From NCBI GenBank assembly GCA_947073045.1, contig CAMTJU010000008.1, positions 1-57,873 on the forward strand: a stretch of 57,873 bases of DNA, read 5' to 3'. Origin of the DNA: an uncultured Clostridia bacterium (GTDB taxonomy: Bacteria; Bacillota; Clostridia; Lachnospirales; CAMVHY01). Every line of letters begins with the position of its first letter. Within the stretch, counting starts at the first letter, position 1. A program made the position numbers and the translations under genes. Under the pieces are notes generated by a model. The model did not search any database. It had not been told where the DNA came from and saw only the letters and a program-made list of their open reading frames with translations. Of this stretch, positions 37,521 through 46,525 are shown one piece after another.

Positions 37521-38084
37521 TTATACAAAATAAAATTCAATAAGCGAAGACAAAAAAACACATAATAGAGACATAATGCAAGCAAAAAAACTTTCAAACA
37601 TAACTGATGCATCGAATTTTTTTTTGAATGACGATTGAAAAATATAATTCATGCTGTAAACAGAAATAAAAATAAAAACGAAAATCAAAATACAATTTTG
37701 CAATAATATATATTTTAATATTTTGCTAAGTGCCTGCAATTTATAAATTGAAAATAAAACTGATGATGTAAATCCGTATCCCACAGCTTTTAAAAATAAT
37801 GCAAGCATAATAAAAAATTTACCTAATGGTATAAACGACATAAGCCATATGAACAAAACAATTTTGCCATTTTTAAAGAACTCAATTTTGAATAAATCAA
37901 TTTTATTTACATGAATAAGTGATAAGTCATTAGAGAAAAACTTTTGTACTATCGAGTTTATCTTATCACAATATGATTGATTCATACCGTTTGCCAGCAG
38001 TGCTCCAACTATTGAACCAATTACAAGGCAAATTAATATGTTATTGAGAGCAGCTTTCTTATCAAAATTTCTTTTTGAGTGCAA
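37521..38084 (-). CDS. spoIIM: SpoIIM-like membrane protein
   Basis: 187 residues from a TTG at 38084 that has AAGGG eight bases upstream; a GTG three codons earlier is too close to that site. About five transmembrane segments: near 13-33, 70-90, 90-112, 122-148 and 160-185. The layout N-I-L-I-C-L-V-I-G-S-I-V-G, then F-I-P-L-G-K-F-F-I-M-L-A and G-Y-G-F-T-S, fits stage II sporulation protein M, which with SpoIID and SpoIIP drives engulfment of the forespore. The partner genes are not in the window, so it does not prove that the organism sporulates. Confidence 0.7.
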   Translation of the reverse strand: MHSKRNFDKKAALNNILICLVIGSIVGALLANGMNQSYCDKINSIVQKFFSNDLSLIHVNKIDLFKIEFFKNGKIVLFIWLMSFIPLGKFFIMLALFLKAVGYGFTSSVLFSIYKLQALSKILKYILLQNCILIFVFIFISVYSMNYIFQSSFKKKFDASVMFESFFACIMSLLCVFLSSLIEFYFV

Positions 38085-38109
38085 GATGTTCACCCTTATT
38101 TTTTATTTT

Positions 38110-38916
38110 CTATTGAGATAAATCTTTTAATTTTTTTTCTAACTCGTCATTTAAATCTTGAATCAATTTATTTTGAAATTGCAGCTCATTTGTCAAGCGC
38201 TTCGTTCTCTCAAAAATAATTCCGTTATTTACGGCAATACCAAGATAATGTTTTGTAAGATCAATTATCTCAACTTGTTCATCCGTATAATTATATATAC
38301 TTGCAAAAACTAATATGCCTATTAATTTGTTTTCATTGACAATAGGAATTTGCATGATTGATTTTGGTTTAACCTTGCCCACAAAAGTTTTTATCATGTA
38401 CACAGTATCTTCTGGTATTTCATTTACAACCTTAACTTTTAAATCCGAAACCAAAATTTCATTTGCACTTAAATCAAACTCACGATAAATATTTTTATTA
38501 AATCCACTAGAATATTTTATTTCCATCTTGTTTGTAAAATTGTTAAGTAAATAAAAAGCACTACACATACTATCTGTCGCACTTAATAATTTTGGAATGA
38601 AGTCCTCAAGAAATTTATCTAACTCTATATTAATTGCCGCTGAATTTAATATCTTAAATATTTCATTGTGATAATGCTCGCGTTTTCTTACTACACGTTG
38701 TAAATTTGTTATTGAATCATAAAAAGTTGTAAGAGCGACATCTTTATTTTCAATCTTAGAATTTATATCATCAATCAATAAATTAACTACTCGTTTTATT
38801 TCGTTCATGTACCTGTTTAATATTTTGTTAAATACAAAATTCACAGCAAAAATTATTATTAAACTTATAAGCGCAACAAAAAATAAAATCTCCAGATATA
38901 TTTTGTACCCATTCAT
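38110..38916 (-). CDS. Membrane-anchored GAF-domain protein
   Basis: 268 residues. One N-terminal transmembrane helix (about 7-30), a helical linker (about 35-85), a GAF-like domain (about 88-235, with A-T-D-S-M-C-S-A-F-Y-L-L and I-M-Q-I-P-I-V-N-E-N-K-L-I-G-I-L-V-F-A) and a short C-terminal coiled coil. GAF domains sense small ligands or dimerise signalling proteins. No kinase, cyclase or DNA-binding output domain is attached, so it may signal through a partner. GAGGAG precedes the ATG. It lies 25 bp upstream of the spoIIM-like gene, probably in one transcript. Confidence 0.7.
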   Translation of the reverse strand: MNGYKIYLEILFFVALISLIIIFAVNFVFNKILNRYMNEIKRVVNLLIDDINSKIENKDVALTTFYDSITNLQRVVRKREHYHNEIFKILNSAAINIELDKFLEDFIPKLLSATDSMCSAFYLLNNFTNKMEIKYSSGFNKNIYREFDLSANEILVSDLKVKVVNEIPEDTVYMIKTFVGKVKPKSIMQIPIVNENKLIGILVFASIYNYTDEQVEIIDLTKHYLGIAVNNGIIFERTKRLTNELQFQNKLIQDLNDELEKKLKDLSQ

Positions 38917-39042
38917 AAACTTACTCTCCTCAAAAAAAACAAATTTTATAAATCATAACCTAATTGTTAGCTTGCGGTCAAATTTTTTTTTAGCAATGTC
39001 CAATTATTTATTAAATATTTATTTATGATAATCTGAACAAAA

Positions 39043-39070
39043 TTGATTTTTTCCCTCCATTTGTTATAAT
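39043..39070 (+). promoter_or_regulatory. Promoter of pgsA
   Basis: TTGATT and TATAAT separated by 16 bp, 37 bp before the pgsA start. It probably also serves the two glycan genes downstream. Confidence 0.65.
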
Positions 39071-39107
39071 ATCATTTGAGTTAAAAAAAATACGGAGGTT
39101 TTTATTT

Positions 39108-39638
39108 ATGAACTTACCAAATAAAATAACTACGACTCGTTTGATTCTAATTCCTTTTTGTTTATTCGCCCTCATGAGTAATAATACAATTGGTAGAATT
39201 ATTGCTGTTATTATTTTTATTATTTCATCCCTTACCGATGCACTTGATGGATATATCGCTCGCTCTAAAAATTTAATTACTACTTTCGGAAAATTTATGG
39301 ATCCACTCGTCGATAAATTACTTGTTAATTCAGTTTTGATTGCATTAGTGCAATTAAATAATTTATCATGCTGGGTAGTTATCATTATAATATGGCGTGA
39401 ACTTATTGTAACTGGATTTCGTCTTTTGGCTGTTAAAAACAATATTGTTATACCCGCTAATAATTTGGGAAAAATAAAAACTATACTGCAAATGATAATG
39501 ACAATAGTAATCATGCTAGATTTTAAAAATTCATACATGGTAGCGTTAAAATATATTCTTATTGCTCTGGCTTTGTTTTTCACCGTCTTATCTGGCATAG
39601 ATTATATATACAAAAACAAAAGTGTATTAAATGAATAA
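39108..39638 (+). CDS. pgsA: CDP-diacylglycerol-glycerol-3-phosphate 3-phosphatidyltransferase
   Basis: 176 residues with four to five transmembrane helices. The CDP-alcohol phosphotransferase motif D-G-x2-A-R-x8-G-x3-D-x3-D is complete in D-A-L-D-G-Y-I-A-R through F-G-K-F-M-D-P-L-V-D-K (residues about 42-68). The N-terminal P-N-K-I-T-T-T-R-L is typical of PgsA. It makes phosphatidylglycerol phosphate for membrane lipids. GGAGG precedes the ATG. The O-antigen-ligase-like gene follows after 15 bp. Confidence 0.95.
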   Translation: MNLPNKITTTRLILIPFCLFALMSNNTIGRIIAVIIFIISSLTDALDGYIARSKNLITTFGKFMDPLVDKLLVNSVLIALVQLNNLSCWVVIIIIWRELIVTGFRLLAVKNNIVIPANNLGKIKTILQMIMTIVIMLDFKNSYMVALKYILIALALFFTVLSGIDYIYKNKSVLNE

Positions 39639-39653
39639 AATGGAGGTAAATTC

Positions 39654-41426
39654 ATGGGTAAAACTTTGAAAAACAAATTAAATTTATTAATATTATTTTT
39701 CGTTGCATCATGTATTCCTCTTGTGGTTAAATTAAACTTAGTAGACGTAAATATTGAAGAAGCAACGCTTATTCGCAATAGCTTAAAAATTGCAGATGTA
39801 TTCTCATATTCAAAAAGTCATTTGATAATTTTGTCTTCAGCACTAATAGTAATCGTATACATAATTTATTTTTTCACAACATCCGAAAAAATAAATTTTG
39901 CATGCGTAAAAAAACCAATATTTTTTTTGCCTGCCCTATTTTTGTTTTTCGTTTTTTTATCAACTATATTCTCTGATTACAAATTATCTTCATTTTATGG
40001 AATTAGTGAAAGATATGAAGGCATGTTTGTAATTATAAGTTACATAATTTTTTTTGCAGCTACAATTAATTGTGTAAAAACAGAAGGCAGTTTAAAATTT
40101 ATTTTTTATGCCTTATTAACTTCGGCATTGCTTATTTTTTTGATAGGCATATCGCAATTTTATGGACATGATTTTCTTGTCTCATCATTGGGTAAAAAAA
40201 TTTTGCTTTTAGGATTTGAAAACAAGCAAGTCAATATAAATCCAATTTTTGATACAGCTTACTCTACTTTATATAATCCAAATTGTTTGGGATTGTATTG
40301 CGCAATGATTTTTCCAGTCATTCTTGCAATGGCATTTTTTTTTGAGAAAAAAACAATAGAAAGATATTTATCTTTGATTTGCGCATTGCTTGCCATAATA
40401 AATTTGTTTGCTTCAAATTCAACTGGCGCACTTATGGGAATTATATCTTCTATTATCTTTGCTTTTGCCATATTAATTATTCACATTTTTAAAAACAAAA
40501 CATACCTAAAAAAATTTTTGTTCTTCACACTTGTATCAATTATTTTGTGTGTGGCAGCAATTTTTTTTACACCGTTGAAAAATAAATTTTCAAATATGCT
40601 TGCAAAATTTACACAAGACACATCAAATATTGTCTTTACAGATTTAACAATGACGCCAAACAGTACGCAAATATTTTATAAAAATGGAAAAATCAAATTA
40701 GAATATATCGATAACAAAATAAATTTGTATGAAAATGAAAATTTGCTTTTTCCATCAGCTACACATGAAGAAAATAATAATGATTCACAAAAATTAATTT
40801 ATGACTATACTTCAAAAAATATCGACGATTTGCAAGTCACAATTGAGTCAGAAAAAATGGTTACACTTAAATTAAAAAACACAATCTTTTTATTTGGATT
40901 AGCAAATGATAAATTATATTTGCTTTCAAACAAGGGCAACATTATTGATATAAACAAACCAATTGAACATTTTGGATTTGATGGATATGAAAGAATTGCA
41001 TCAAGTCGCGGTTATATTTGGTCAAGAAGTTTCCCACTAATAAAAAAAAGTATTTTAATTGGTTCAGGGCCTGATACTTTTGTATTTGATTTTCCACAAA
41101 ATGATATTGTAGGCAAATTAAAATTTCATGCGTCACCTTATATTATTATTGATAAACCACACAATTTTTATCTGCAAACAATAATCAATACGGGCCTAGT
41201 TTCATTGTTGATTTTATTAGCGTTGTTCGGATATTATTTTTATACAACAATAAAATTTATAATGGCAAAAAATAAATTCTCCATTCTTCAATTAGGATTT
41301 ACAAGCGGAATTTTTGGATATCTTGTATCAAGCTTGGCAACTGACAGCGTTGTTTCAGTTGCACCCGTATTTTGGATAATACTTGGACTAAGTTTTGCAA
41401 TTAATTTTTTTAAAGAGAGCGTATAA
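39654..41426 (+). CDS. O-antigen ligase/polymerase (Wzy_C)-like membrane protein
   Basis: 590 residues with about 11-12 transmembrane helices. A large extracytoplasmic loop (about 300-500) carries S-R-G-Y-I-W-S-R-S-F-P-L-I and G-S-G-P-D-T-F, typical of the Wzy_C/O-antigen ligase fold. Relatives polymerise or transfer polysaccharide repeat units on the outer face of the membrane. In a Gram-positive cell the acceptor would be a wall or capsular glycan or glycoprotein, which cannot be told here. The loop contains an extra, beta-rich insertion before the motif. GGAGG precedes the ATG; the CapD-like gene follows after 3 bp. Confidence 0.85.
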   Translation: MGKTLKNKLNLLILFFVASCIPLVVKLNLVDVNIEEATLIRNSLKIADVFSYSKSHLIILSSALIVIVYIIYFFTTSEKINFACVKKPIFFLPALFLFFVFLSTIFSDYKLSSFYGISERYEGMFVIISYIIFFAATINCVKTEGSLKFIFYALLTSALLIFLIGISQFYGHDFLVSSLGKKILLLGFENKQVNINPIFDTAYSTLYNPNCLGLYCAMIFPVILAMAFFFEKKTIERYLSLICALLAIINLFASNSTGALMGIISSIIFAFAILIIHIFKNKTYLKKFLFFTLVSIILCVAAIFFTPLKNKFSNMLAKFTQDTSNIVFTDLTMTPNSTQIFYKNGKIKLEYIDNKINLYENENLLFPSATHEENNNDSQKLIYDYTSKNIDDLQVTIESEKMVTLKLKNTIFLFGLANDKLYLLSNKGNIIDINKPIEHFGFDGYERIASSRGYIWSRSFPLIKKSILIGSGPDTFVFDFPQNDIVGKLKFHASPYIIIDKPHNFYLQTIINTGLVSLLILLALFGYYFYTTIKFIMAKNKFSILQLGFTSGIFGYLVSSLATDSVVSVAPVFWIILGLSFAINFFKESV

Positions 41427-41429
41427 TTT

Positions 41430-43328
41430 ATGAAAAATATAAATCCAGAAAGACTCAAAAAAATTGTTCTGTATGTCATAAGCGATATTATTTTTATTGA
41501 TTTTTCTATTGCAGTTGCAATGAGTTTGTGGTTTGACGGAAGTATACCTGGCGGCAGTTTTACTGTAATCTCACAGAGTATTTTGTATTGGTATGGACAT
41601 ATGGCAATTACCGCACCAATAATTGCTGTAGCAATTTATGCATTAATGAAAATGTACAGTAATTTGTGGAAATATGCCAGTATTGATGAAATGCTTAAGA
41701 TTTTTGTGGCTACCGCAATTATTTTTATATTACTTTATTTTTACGATGTTTTTTATCTCAGCCAAAAAGATTTTATGATTTTGCCACGTCGCTTATTATT
41801 TGTGGCATGGGCAATAAATATTATTCTTTTTACTTTCTCAAGATTTGGCTACAGAATGATTAAACGTATATTTATTTTCATAAGCCATGTTATATCCAGC
41901 AAATCTGGATTAAAAAGAGTTATGATTGTCGGTGCTGGATTTTCTGCGTACAATCTCATCCGCCAAATGCAAAATTCATACGTACGCGATAAATTACCCA
42001 TAATTGTAATAGATGATGATGTAAAAAAAAATAACTCAAACATTTTGGGCGTAAGAGTTTTGGCTGGTATGGATAACATTGTTGATTTAGTTGACCGCTA
42101 CAAAATTGACGAAATAATTTTAACCGAACAAAATGATATTTCTAAAATGCAAATGCTTATGCGCCAGTGTACAAAAACTGATTGCACTTTGAAAATTATT
42201 CCTCATATAAGCGATGTCTCGGATAACATAAATTTTGTCCCGAATTTGCGTAATGTCAATATATCTGATTTATTGTGCCGCGATGAAATTAAACTCGATA
42301 CAAAAAATATTAGCGATTATATTTGCAATCGTACAGTTTTAGTAACAGGTGGCGGCGGTTCAATTGGTTCTGAACTTTGCAGACAAATTATAAAATTCAA
42401 TCCGCAACTTTTAATCATTTTTGATATATATGAAAATAATGCTTTTGAACTTGTAAATGAACTGCGTGCAAAATACAAACACGAACTAAATATTGTAATA
42501 AAAATTGGCTCGATTACAGATATTAATTGCTTGGAAAAACTTTTTTCTGAATATAATATACATGTTGTTTTTCACGCAGCAGCTCACAAACATGTCGTAT
42601 TGATGGAAAATTCAGCTGATGAAGCTGTTAAAAACAATATTTTTGGAACATTAAATGTTGCCAAATGTGCAGACAAATTTAAAGTTGAACGATTTATTTT
42701 GCTATCGACAGACAAAGCTGTTAATCCATCAAATGTTATGGGCGCCACAAAACGCATATGCGAATTGATTGTCCAATACATGGCGCAAATAAGTAAAACT
42801 AAATTTATTGCTGTAAGATTTGGAAACGTGCTTGGTAGCAATGGAAGCGTAATTCCAATTTTTCAACAGCAAATTATTTCGGGTGGGCCCGTTACTGTCA
42901 CACATCCTGATGTCGTAAGATATTTTATGACAATCCCAGAGGCAGCACAATTAGTTTTACAAGCAACAGGGCTCGGTAAATCCGGTAAAATTTTTGTACT
43001 TGATATGGGCTCGCCCGTCAACATAAATGAATTAGCAATAAATTTAATAAAACTTTCGGGATTGCATCCAAATAAAGATATACAAATTGTATATACCGGT
43101 TTGAGGATGGGAGAAAAATTATCTGAAGAATTGATACTTGCGGAAGAAAAAGAAAATCTGCAAAAAACTTGCCACAACAAAATATTTGTGGCAAATGCTA
43201 TAGAATTTGATTATGAAAAATTTGCTCAGCAACTGAAAAAATTGCTTAGCCTCATAAATGATTCACCAGATAAAGTTGATAAGTATCTTCATAAAATTTT
43301 GCCTAACTACAAAAAAATCACAGAATAA
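41430..43328 (+). CDS. CapD/FlaA1-like nucleotide-sugar 4,6-dehydratase, membrane form
   Basis: 632 residues. Four N-terminal transmembrane helices (within about 1-140), a Rossmann-like CoA-binding segment (about 150-260, G-A-G-F-S-A) and a C-terminal SDR domain opening with T-G-G-G-G-S-I-G-S-E near residue 306. The active-site segment reads S-T-D-K-A-V-N-P-S-N-V-M-G-A-T-K, with methionine in the usual tyrosine place as in the FlaA1/PglF group. Such enzymes make UDP-4-keto-6-deoxy sugars for capsule or glycoprotein synthesis. It is last in the pgsA cluster; its stop lies in a terminator loop. Confidence 0.9.
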   Translation: MKNINPERLKKIVLYVISDIIFIDFSIAVAMSLWFDGSIPGGSFTVISQSILYWYGHMAITAPIIAVAIYALMKMYSNLWKYASIDEMLKIFVATAIIFILLYFYDVFYLSQKDFMILPRRLLFVAWAINIILFTFSRFGYRMIKRIFIFISHVISSKSGLKRVMIVGAGFSAYNLIRQMQNSYVRDKLPIIVIDDDVKKNNSNILGVRVLAGMDNIVDLVDRYKIDEIILTEQNDISKMQMLMRQCTKTDCTLKIIPHISDVSDNINFVPNLRNVNISDLLCRDEIKLDTKNISDYICNRTVLVTGGGGSIGSELCRQIIKFNPQLLIIFDIYENNAFELVNELRAKYKHELNIVIKIGSITDINCLEKLFSEYNIHVVFHAAAHKHVVLMENSADEAVKNNIFGTLNVAKCADKFKVERFILLSTDKAVNPSNVMGATKRICELIVQYMAQISKTKFIAVRFGNVLGSNGSVIPIFQQQIISGGPVTVTHPDVVRYFMTIPEAAQLVLQATGLGKSGKIFVLDMGSPVNINELAINLIKLSGLHPNKDIQIVYTGLRMGEKLSEELILAEEKENLQKTCHNKIFVANAIEFDYEKFAQQLKKLLSLINDSPDKVDKYLHKILPNYKKITE

Positions 43329-43343
43329 AATCTGTGATTTTTT
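43311..43343. terminator. Terminator hairpin, copy 1 of 3
   Basis: AAAAAAATCACAGA pairs with TCTGTGATTTTTT around a short loop that contains the stop of the preceding plus-strand gene. It also faces the end of the convergent minus-strand gene, so it can serve both. Nearly identical hairpins occur at 44151-44183 and 44908-44942. Confidence 0.85.
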
Positions 43344-43364
43344 GTATTAAATTTTTGATAAAAA

Positions 43365-44078
43365 TTATTTTCCTTGCTCATGAGTTTGAATATTATTTCC
43401 ACTTGGCGATTCTTGATTTAACAATCTTGGATCACTTTTGGCAGCTTTTGCTTTTTCTAGTAACGAAGGCTTTTGTTCTTGATTTTGCGATTGTTCCATA
43501 AGATTTATTTTATCAATTAAGTCAGAACACAATTCTTTGATTTTAAATATGCTTAATTCATCAGGAATTCTTGAAATAATATCAACAGCAATTTTATTAG
43601 CAGAAATATCAGTAATTTGATCCGTTAAACTTTGCATTTGTTCAACAAGTTCATCTTCTCTTCTATCTAAAGAATCTACTTGCTCCTTCAAAGCATCAAC
43701 AGAATGTTTTAGATTATCTTTCTGAATCTCTAACTCATCTTTTTTCCTTTCTAATTTATCTATCTCTTCTGGTGATTTTGGGTCTGTTCCAAGTTGACTT
43801 AAAAAATTTGCTGCAAATCCATTAAATACATCACCTAAATCAAGAGCTGATAAAAAACTATCAGCCACAGGTTTAATATCAAATCCTTCAACATTCCTTG
43901 GTGTTGAAATTATAATTTGTTTATTGATTTCTGCTTCTGCATCCAAAATACTAATATAATTTCGCCTTGTTTCTTTTAATTGCTTTTTACATTCTTTTAA
44001 CTCAATAGCATTTTTTATAAATTCATTTACTGTAATATCCAAATTTTTTAATAAAACTTCTTGATTAGCATCTTGCAT
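43365..44078 (-). CDS. Coiled-coil protein of unknown function
   Basis: 237 residues, no signal peptide or transmembrane helix. Helical N-terminus (about 1-60), a short hydrophobic region (about 75-95), a long charged coiled coil (about 103-155), another helical stretch, and a polar, proline- and asparagine-containing tail rich in Gln and Ser. No family recognised. It has its own near-consensus promoter (44112-44140), a GGAGG site and a terminator shared in sequence with the next gene, so it is a stand-alone unit. Like the first protein of the T4SS operon it is a soluble coiled-coil protein with a polar tail, so a secreted substrate is one possibility among others. Confidence 0.7.
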   Translation of the reverse strand: MQDANQEVLLKNLDITVNEFIKNAIELKECKKQLKETRRNYISILDAEAEINKQIIISTPRNVEGFDIKPVADSFLSALDLGDVFNGFAANFLSQLGTDPKSPEEIDKLERKKDELEIQKDNLKHSVDALKEQVDSLDRREDELVEQMQSLTDQITDISANKIAVDIISRIPDELSIFKIKELCSDLIDKINLMEQSQNQEQKPSLLEKAKAAKSDPRLLNQESPSGNNIQTHEQGK

Positions 44079-44111
44079 CTATATTCCCTCCACTTTTCAT
44101 TTAATATTTAA

Positions 44112-44140
44112 ATTATACAAAAAATAAATACATAAATCAA
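44112..44140 (-). promoter_or_regulatory. Promoter of the coiled-coil gene
   Basis: TTGATT and TATAAT spaced by 17 bp on the minus strand. Confidence 0.65.
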
Positions 44141-44150
44141 GCAAATATTA

Positions 44151-44183
44151 AAAAAAATCACAGAATAAAATCTGTGATTTTTT
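44151..44183 (-). terminator. Terminator hairpin, copy 2 of 3
   Basis: Same stem (ATCACAGA/TCTGTGAT) and loop as copy 1. It follows the -1 frame stop of the acidic gene at 44188, while the zero-frame reading would run into it. Confidence 0.8.
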
Positions 44184-44187
44184 GTAT

Positions 44188-44834
44188 TTAAAGAACATCG
44201 ATATCTCTATTTGGGTCATTTCTTGTTGTTTTATCTTGGTTTTGATTTGTTTCTTTTTTCTGAGTTTGATTTTTCGCGTCTTTGCCTTTACAAAAAGATT
44301 TAAATCTTTCCCAAGCATTAGTTTTTTTTGTTCCGTCGCGTCTTCTACTTCATCAAATTCTTCAAAATTATTATTGTTGTCTTGCACATGTATTTCTTGT
44401 ATATTATCATTATCATTATTATTTTGTTCATTATTGTTATTTTGCGCACTTTCCCCTTGACTAGGTTCACTTGGTTCTTCTTCCTCTTCTTCAAATTTTT
44501 CTTCATAAATTGGAAAAAATCCAGGGACCGATAATAAAAATGCGCACAAATTATCATCCAGACCTGAAACATCATCTAAAAAATTTACTCCAAATCCCGA
44601 AAGTTGATTACGCAAATTATTAAGTTTACAATGTGCAGCATGCATAGCATCAGCATTACCACTCTCTATAATTTCATTACATAGCAAATCCATCTTATTT
44701 AAATTTTCTTCAACTTTCTCATCTCTCTCTTGTTCACCTTGTTTATCTTCCGGTTTAAAATGATTCGCGTAAGTGTCAAACTCATTTATGTAATTTTCTA
44801 ATTCTTTTAACTTATTTATTTCTAATTCTTCCAT
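44188..44834 (-). CDS. Acidic low-complexity protein, probably frameshifted at an A8 tract
   Basis: The frame from the ATG at 44834 (GGAGG upstream) encodes an acidic helical N-terminus, a Glu run (E-E-E-E-E-E), Asn-rich stretches and D-A-T-E-Q-K-K. At that point the gene crosses eight consecutive A (44322-44329 on the minus strand). In the zero frame it continues as a very basic, unlikely tail and stops only inside the terminator hairpin at about 44148. In the -1 frame it gives 44 further polar residues (T-N-A-W-E-R-F-K ... D-I-D-V-L) and stops at 44188, just before the terminator. The second reading looks natural. The cause may be a sequencing indel, slippage or a programmed frameshift. No family recognised; no signal peptide. 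Confidence 0.6.
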
Positions 44835-44869
44835 TATTTTATACCTCCCAAAATTATTTTTATATTCTA

Positions 44870-44898
44870 ATTATAAAATAAATATATTTTTATGTCAA
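44870..44898 (-). promoter_or_regulatory. Consensus promoter of the acidic gene
   Basis: TTGACA and TATAAT separated by 17 bp, a perfect match to the housekeeping consensus, about 36 bp before the start codon. Confidence 0.75.
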
Positions 44899-44907
44899 AT
44901 ATACATC

Positions 44908-44942
44908 AAAAAAAATCACAGAACAAAATCTGTGATTTTTTA
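44908..44942 (-). terminator. Terminator hairpin, copy 3 of 3
   Basis: AATCACAGA...TCTGTGATT stem as in copies 1 and 2, with one loop change (C for T). It follows the small hydrophobic gene. Confidence 0.8.
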
Positions 44943-44961
44943 TTTTAAAAGATTAATTATT

Positions 44962-45111
44962 TTAGAAACTAAATCCTGGTTGCATAAACATAAATAATAG
45001 AATTATAAACATAAATGAATTATCGCAAGATTGATTTGAAAAAAGCATCATAAATAAAAATAAAAGTAAAAAATTATTTTGGCCTTGGCATGGCATACAA
45101 TTAGTTCCCAT
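44962..45111 (-). CDS. Small hydrophobic protein with N-terminal C-M-P-C motif (49 aa)
   Basis: An ATG at 45111 follows GGGAGA and opens a 49-residue frame. After M-G-T-N-C-M-P-C-Q-G-Q-N-N come two hydrophobic stretches (L/F/M-rich) separated by S-N-Q-S-C-D-N-S. The ribosome-binding site and a terminator directly downstream support a real gene. It resembles in style the short hydrophobic proteins of spore-formers, but I recognise no family. The cysteines could bind metal or form disulfides. Confidence 0.5.
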   Translation of the reverse strand: MGTNCMPCQGQNNFLLLFLFMMLFSNQSCDNSFMFIILLFMFMQPGFSF

Positions 45112-45189
45112 ACTTTCACTCTCCCAATAAATTTTTATTTGCATTTATATATTATGAGTGAAAATTTTAAAATTGCAGGTCCATTTTTT

Positions 45190-46407
45190 TTATTTACTGT
45201 TTTGAATGTCAATAAAATTTTTATGTACAGCTTCGGCTGCCCTTTGCACTTCATCTTCATTTACTAATATAGATATTTTTATTTCCGATGTTGATATCAT
45301 TTTTATGTTTATCCCTTCATTGTATATAGCCTCAAACATCATCATTGCTATTTTAGGATTACTAGCAATGCCTGAGCCAACTATTGATAATTTTGCAACT
45401 GTTTCGTCAGACATTAAATGGTCATATCGCAAAAAATCATTATTTCTTTCCAAAATATTTAAAGTTTCATCAAGAAATTCACGCGCTAATGTAAATGAAA
45501 TATCTTTTGTATTCTGGCGACCTATGGACTGGATAATAAGGTCTACACTTATTTTGTTTCTTGATAGCAATGAAAATAATTTAAAAACCATGCCCGGCTC
45601 ATCTTCCAAGCCTACTATTGAAATTACAGCAACATTTTTATCCACGGCAATTCCATTTACTAAAGTTTTCTCCACTTTTTTAACATCTCCTATCAAAGTA
45701 CCCTCGTTATCATTCAAACTCGAGCGCACTACTAATTTTATATTATATTTTTTTGCAAGCTCCACTGAACGATTATGCAAAACAACTGCACCTAATGAAG
45801 AAAGTTCAAGCATTTGATCATAATTTATCTGAGAAATTTTTTTAGCAGACGGAATAATTCTGGGGTCAGCGGTATAAATTCCATCGACATCAGTATAAAT
45901 TTCACACACGTCCGCGTTTAAAGCAACTGCAATTGCAACAGCAGAAGTATCTGAACCACCACGCCCAAGTGTTACAATATCATTATAAGAATTAATAGCC
46001 TGAAAACCCGTTATAATTACAATATTATTTTTATCAAGCTCATTTAAAATTCGCTCAGGCTCAACTTTTTCTATACGTGCATTATTATAATTGTTAGTTG
46101 CAAAAATACCCGCCTGCATACAATTTAAAGATACGGCAGGATATCCAAGTTTATGCAATGCCATTGCCATTAATGCAACTGATTGCGTTTCGCCAGTTGA
46201 CAAAAACATATCTAATTCACGCTTGGAGTAATTAAAATTTATTTTAGATGCATGATTAATTAAATCATCCGTCATATTGCCGCTCGCCGATAAAATTACC
46301 ACAACTTTATTTTTATTGTTATATGCATTAATAATTTTTTGTGCCGCATTGAAAATTAATTTATCATTAGCAAGTGAACTACCACCAAATTTTTGTACTA
46401 TCAGCAA
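45190..46407 (-). CDS. lysC: Aspartate kinase
   Basis: 405 residues from a TTG at 46407, which has GGGAGCG upstream and places the family's K-F-G-G-S-S near the N-terminus; an upstream ATG at 46440 lacks a site. Kinase motifs: V-Q-K-F-G-G-S-S, F-L-S-T-G-E, G-R-G-G-S-D-T-S-A and Y-T-D-V-D-G-I-Y-T-A-D-P. Two ACT domains fill the C-terminal third (about 255-405) and are the usual site of lysine/threonine feedback. It phosphorylates aspartate for lysine, threonine, methionine and diaminopimelate synthesis. Confidence 0.95.
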   Translation of the reverse strand: MLIVQKFGGSSLANDKLIFNAAQKIINAYNNKNKVVVILSASGNMTDDLINHASKINFNYSKRELDMFLSTGETQSVALMAMALHKLGYPAVSLNCMQAGIFATNNYNNARIEKVEPERILNELDKNNIVIITGFQAINSYNDIVTLGRGGSDTSAVAIAVALNADVCEIYTDVDGIYTADPRIIPSAKKISQINYDQMLELSSLGAVVLHNRSVELAKKYNIKLVVRSSLNDNEGTLIGDVKKVEKTLVNGIAVDKNVAVISIVGLEDEPGMVFKLFSLLSRNKISVDLIIQSIGRQNTKDISFTLAREFLDETLNILERNNDFLRYDHLMSDETVAKLSIVGSGIASNPKIAMMMFEAIYNEGINIKMISTSEIKISILVNEDEVQRAAEAVHKNFIDIQNSK

Positions 46408-46465
46408 AATTATCACGCTCCCATAAAAAAATTTTATCATAAATTATTGATTAACTTATATAAAT

Positions 46466-46494
46466 TTGATTTTTTGCACTCAATTTTATATAAT
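46466..46494 (+). promoter_or_regulatory. Promoter of pcrA-tgt
   Basis: TTGATT and TATAAT spaced by 17 bp, 31 bp before the pcrA start codon. Confidence 0.7.
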
Positions 46495-46525
46495 GCGATA
46501 AGATTAAAATTGTGAGGTAAAATGC

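Noticed and set aside
39023-39598. Minus-strand open frame of 191 codons opposite pgsA
   Set aside because: pgsA has a complete catalytic motif, promoter and ribosome-binding site; the antisense frame has none.
45206-45817. Plus-strand open frame of 203 codons opposite lysC
   Set aside because: It is the antisense of the conserved aspartate kinase, with no ribosome-binding site.
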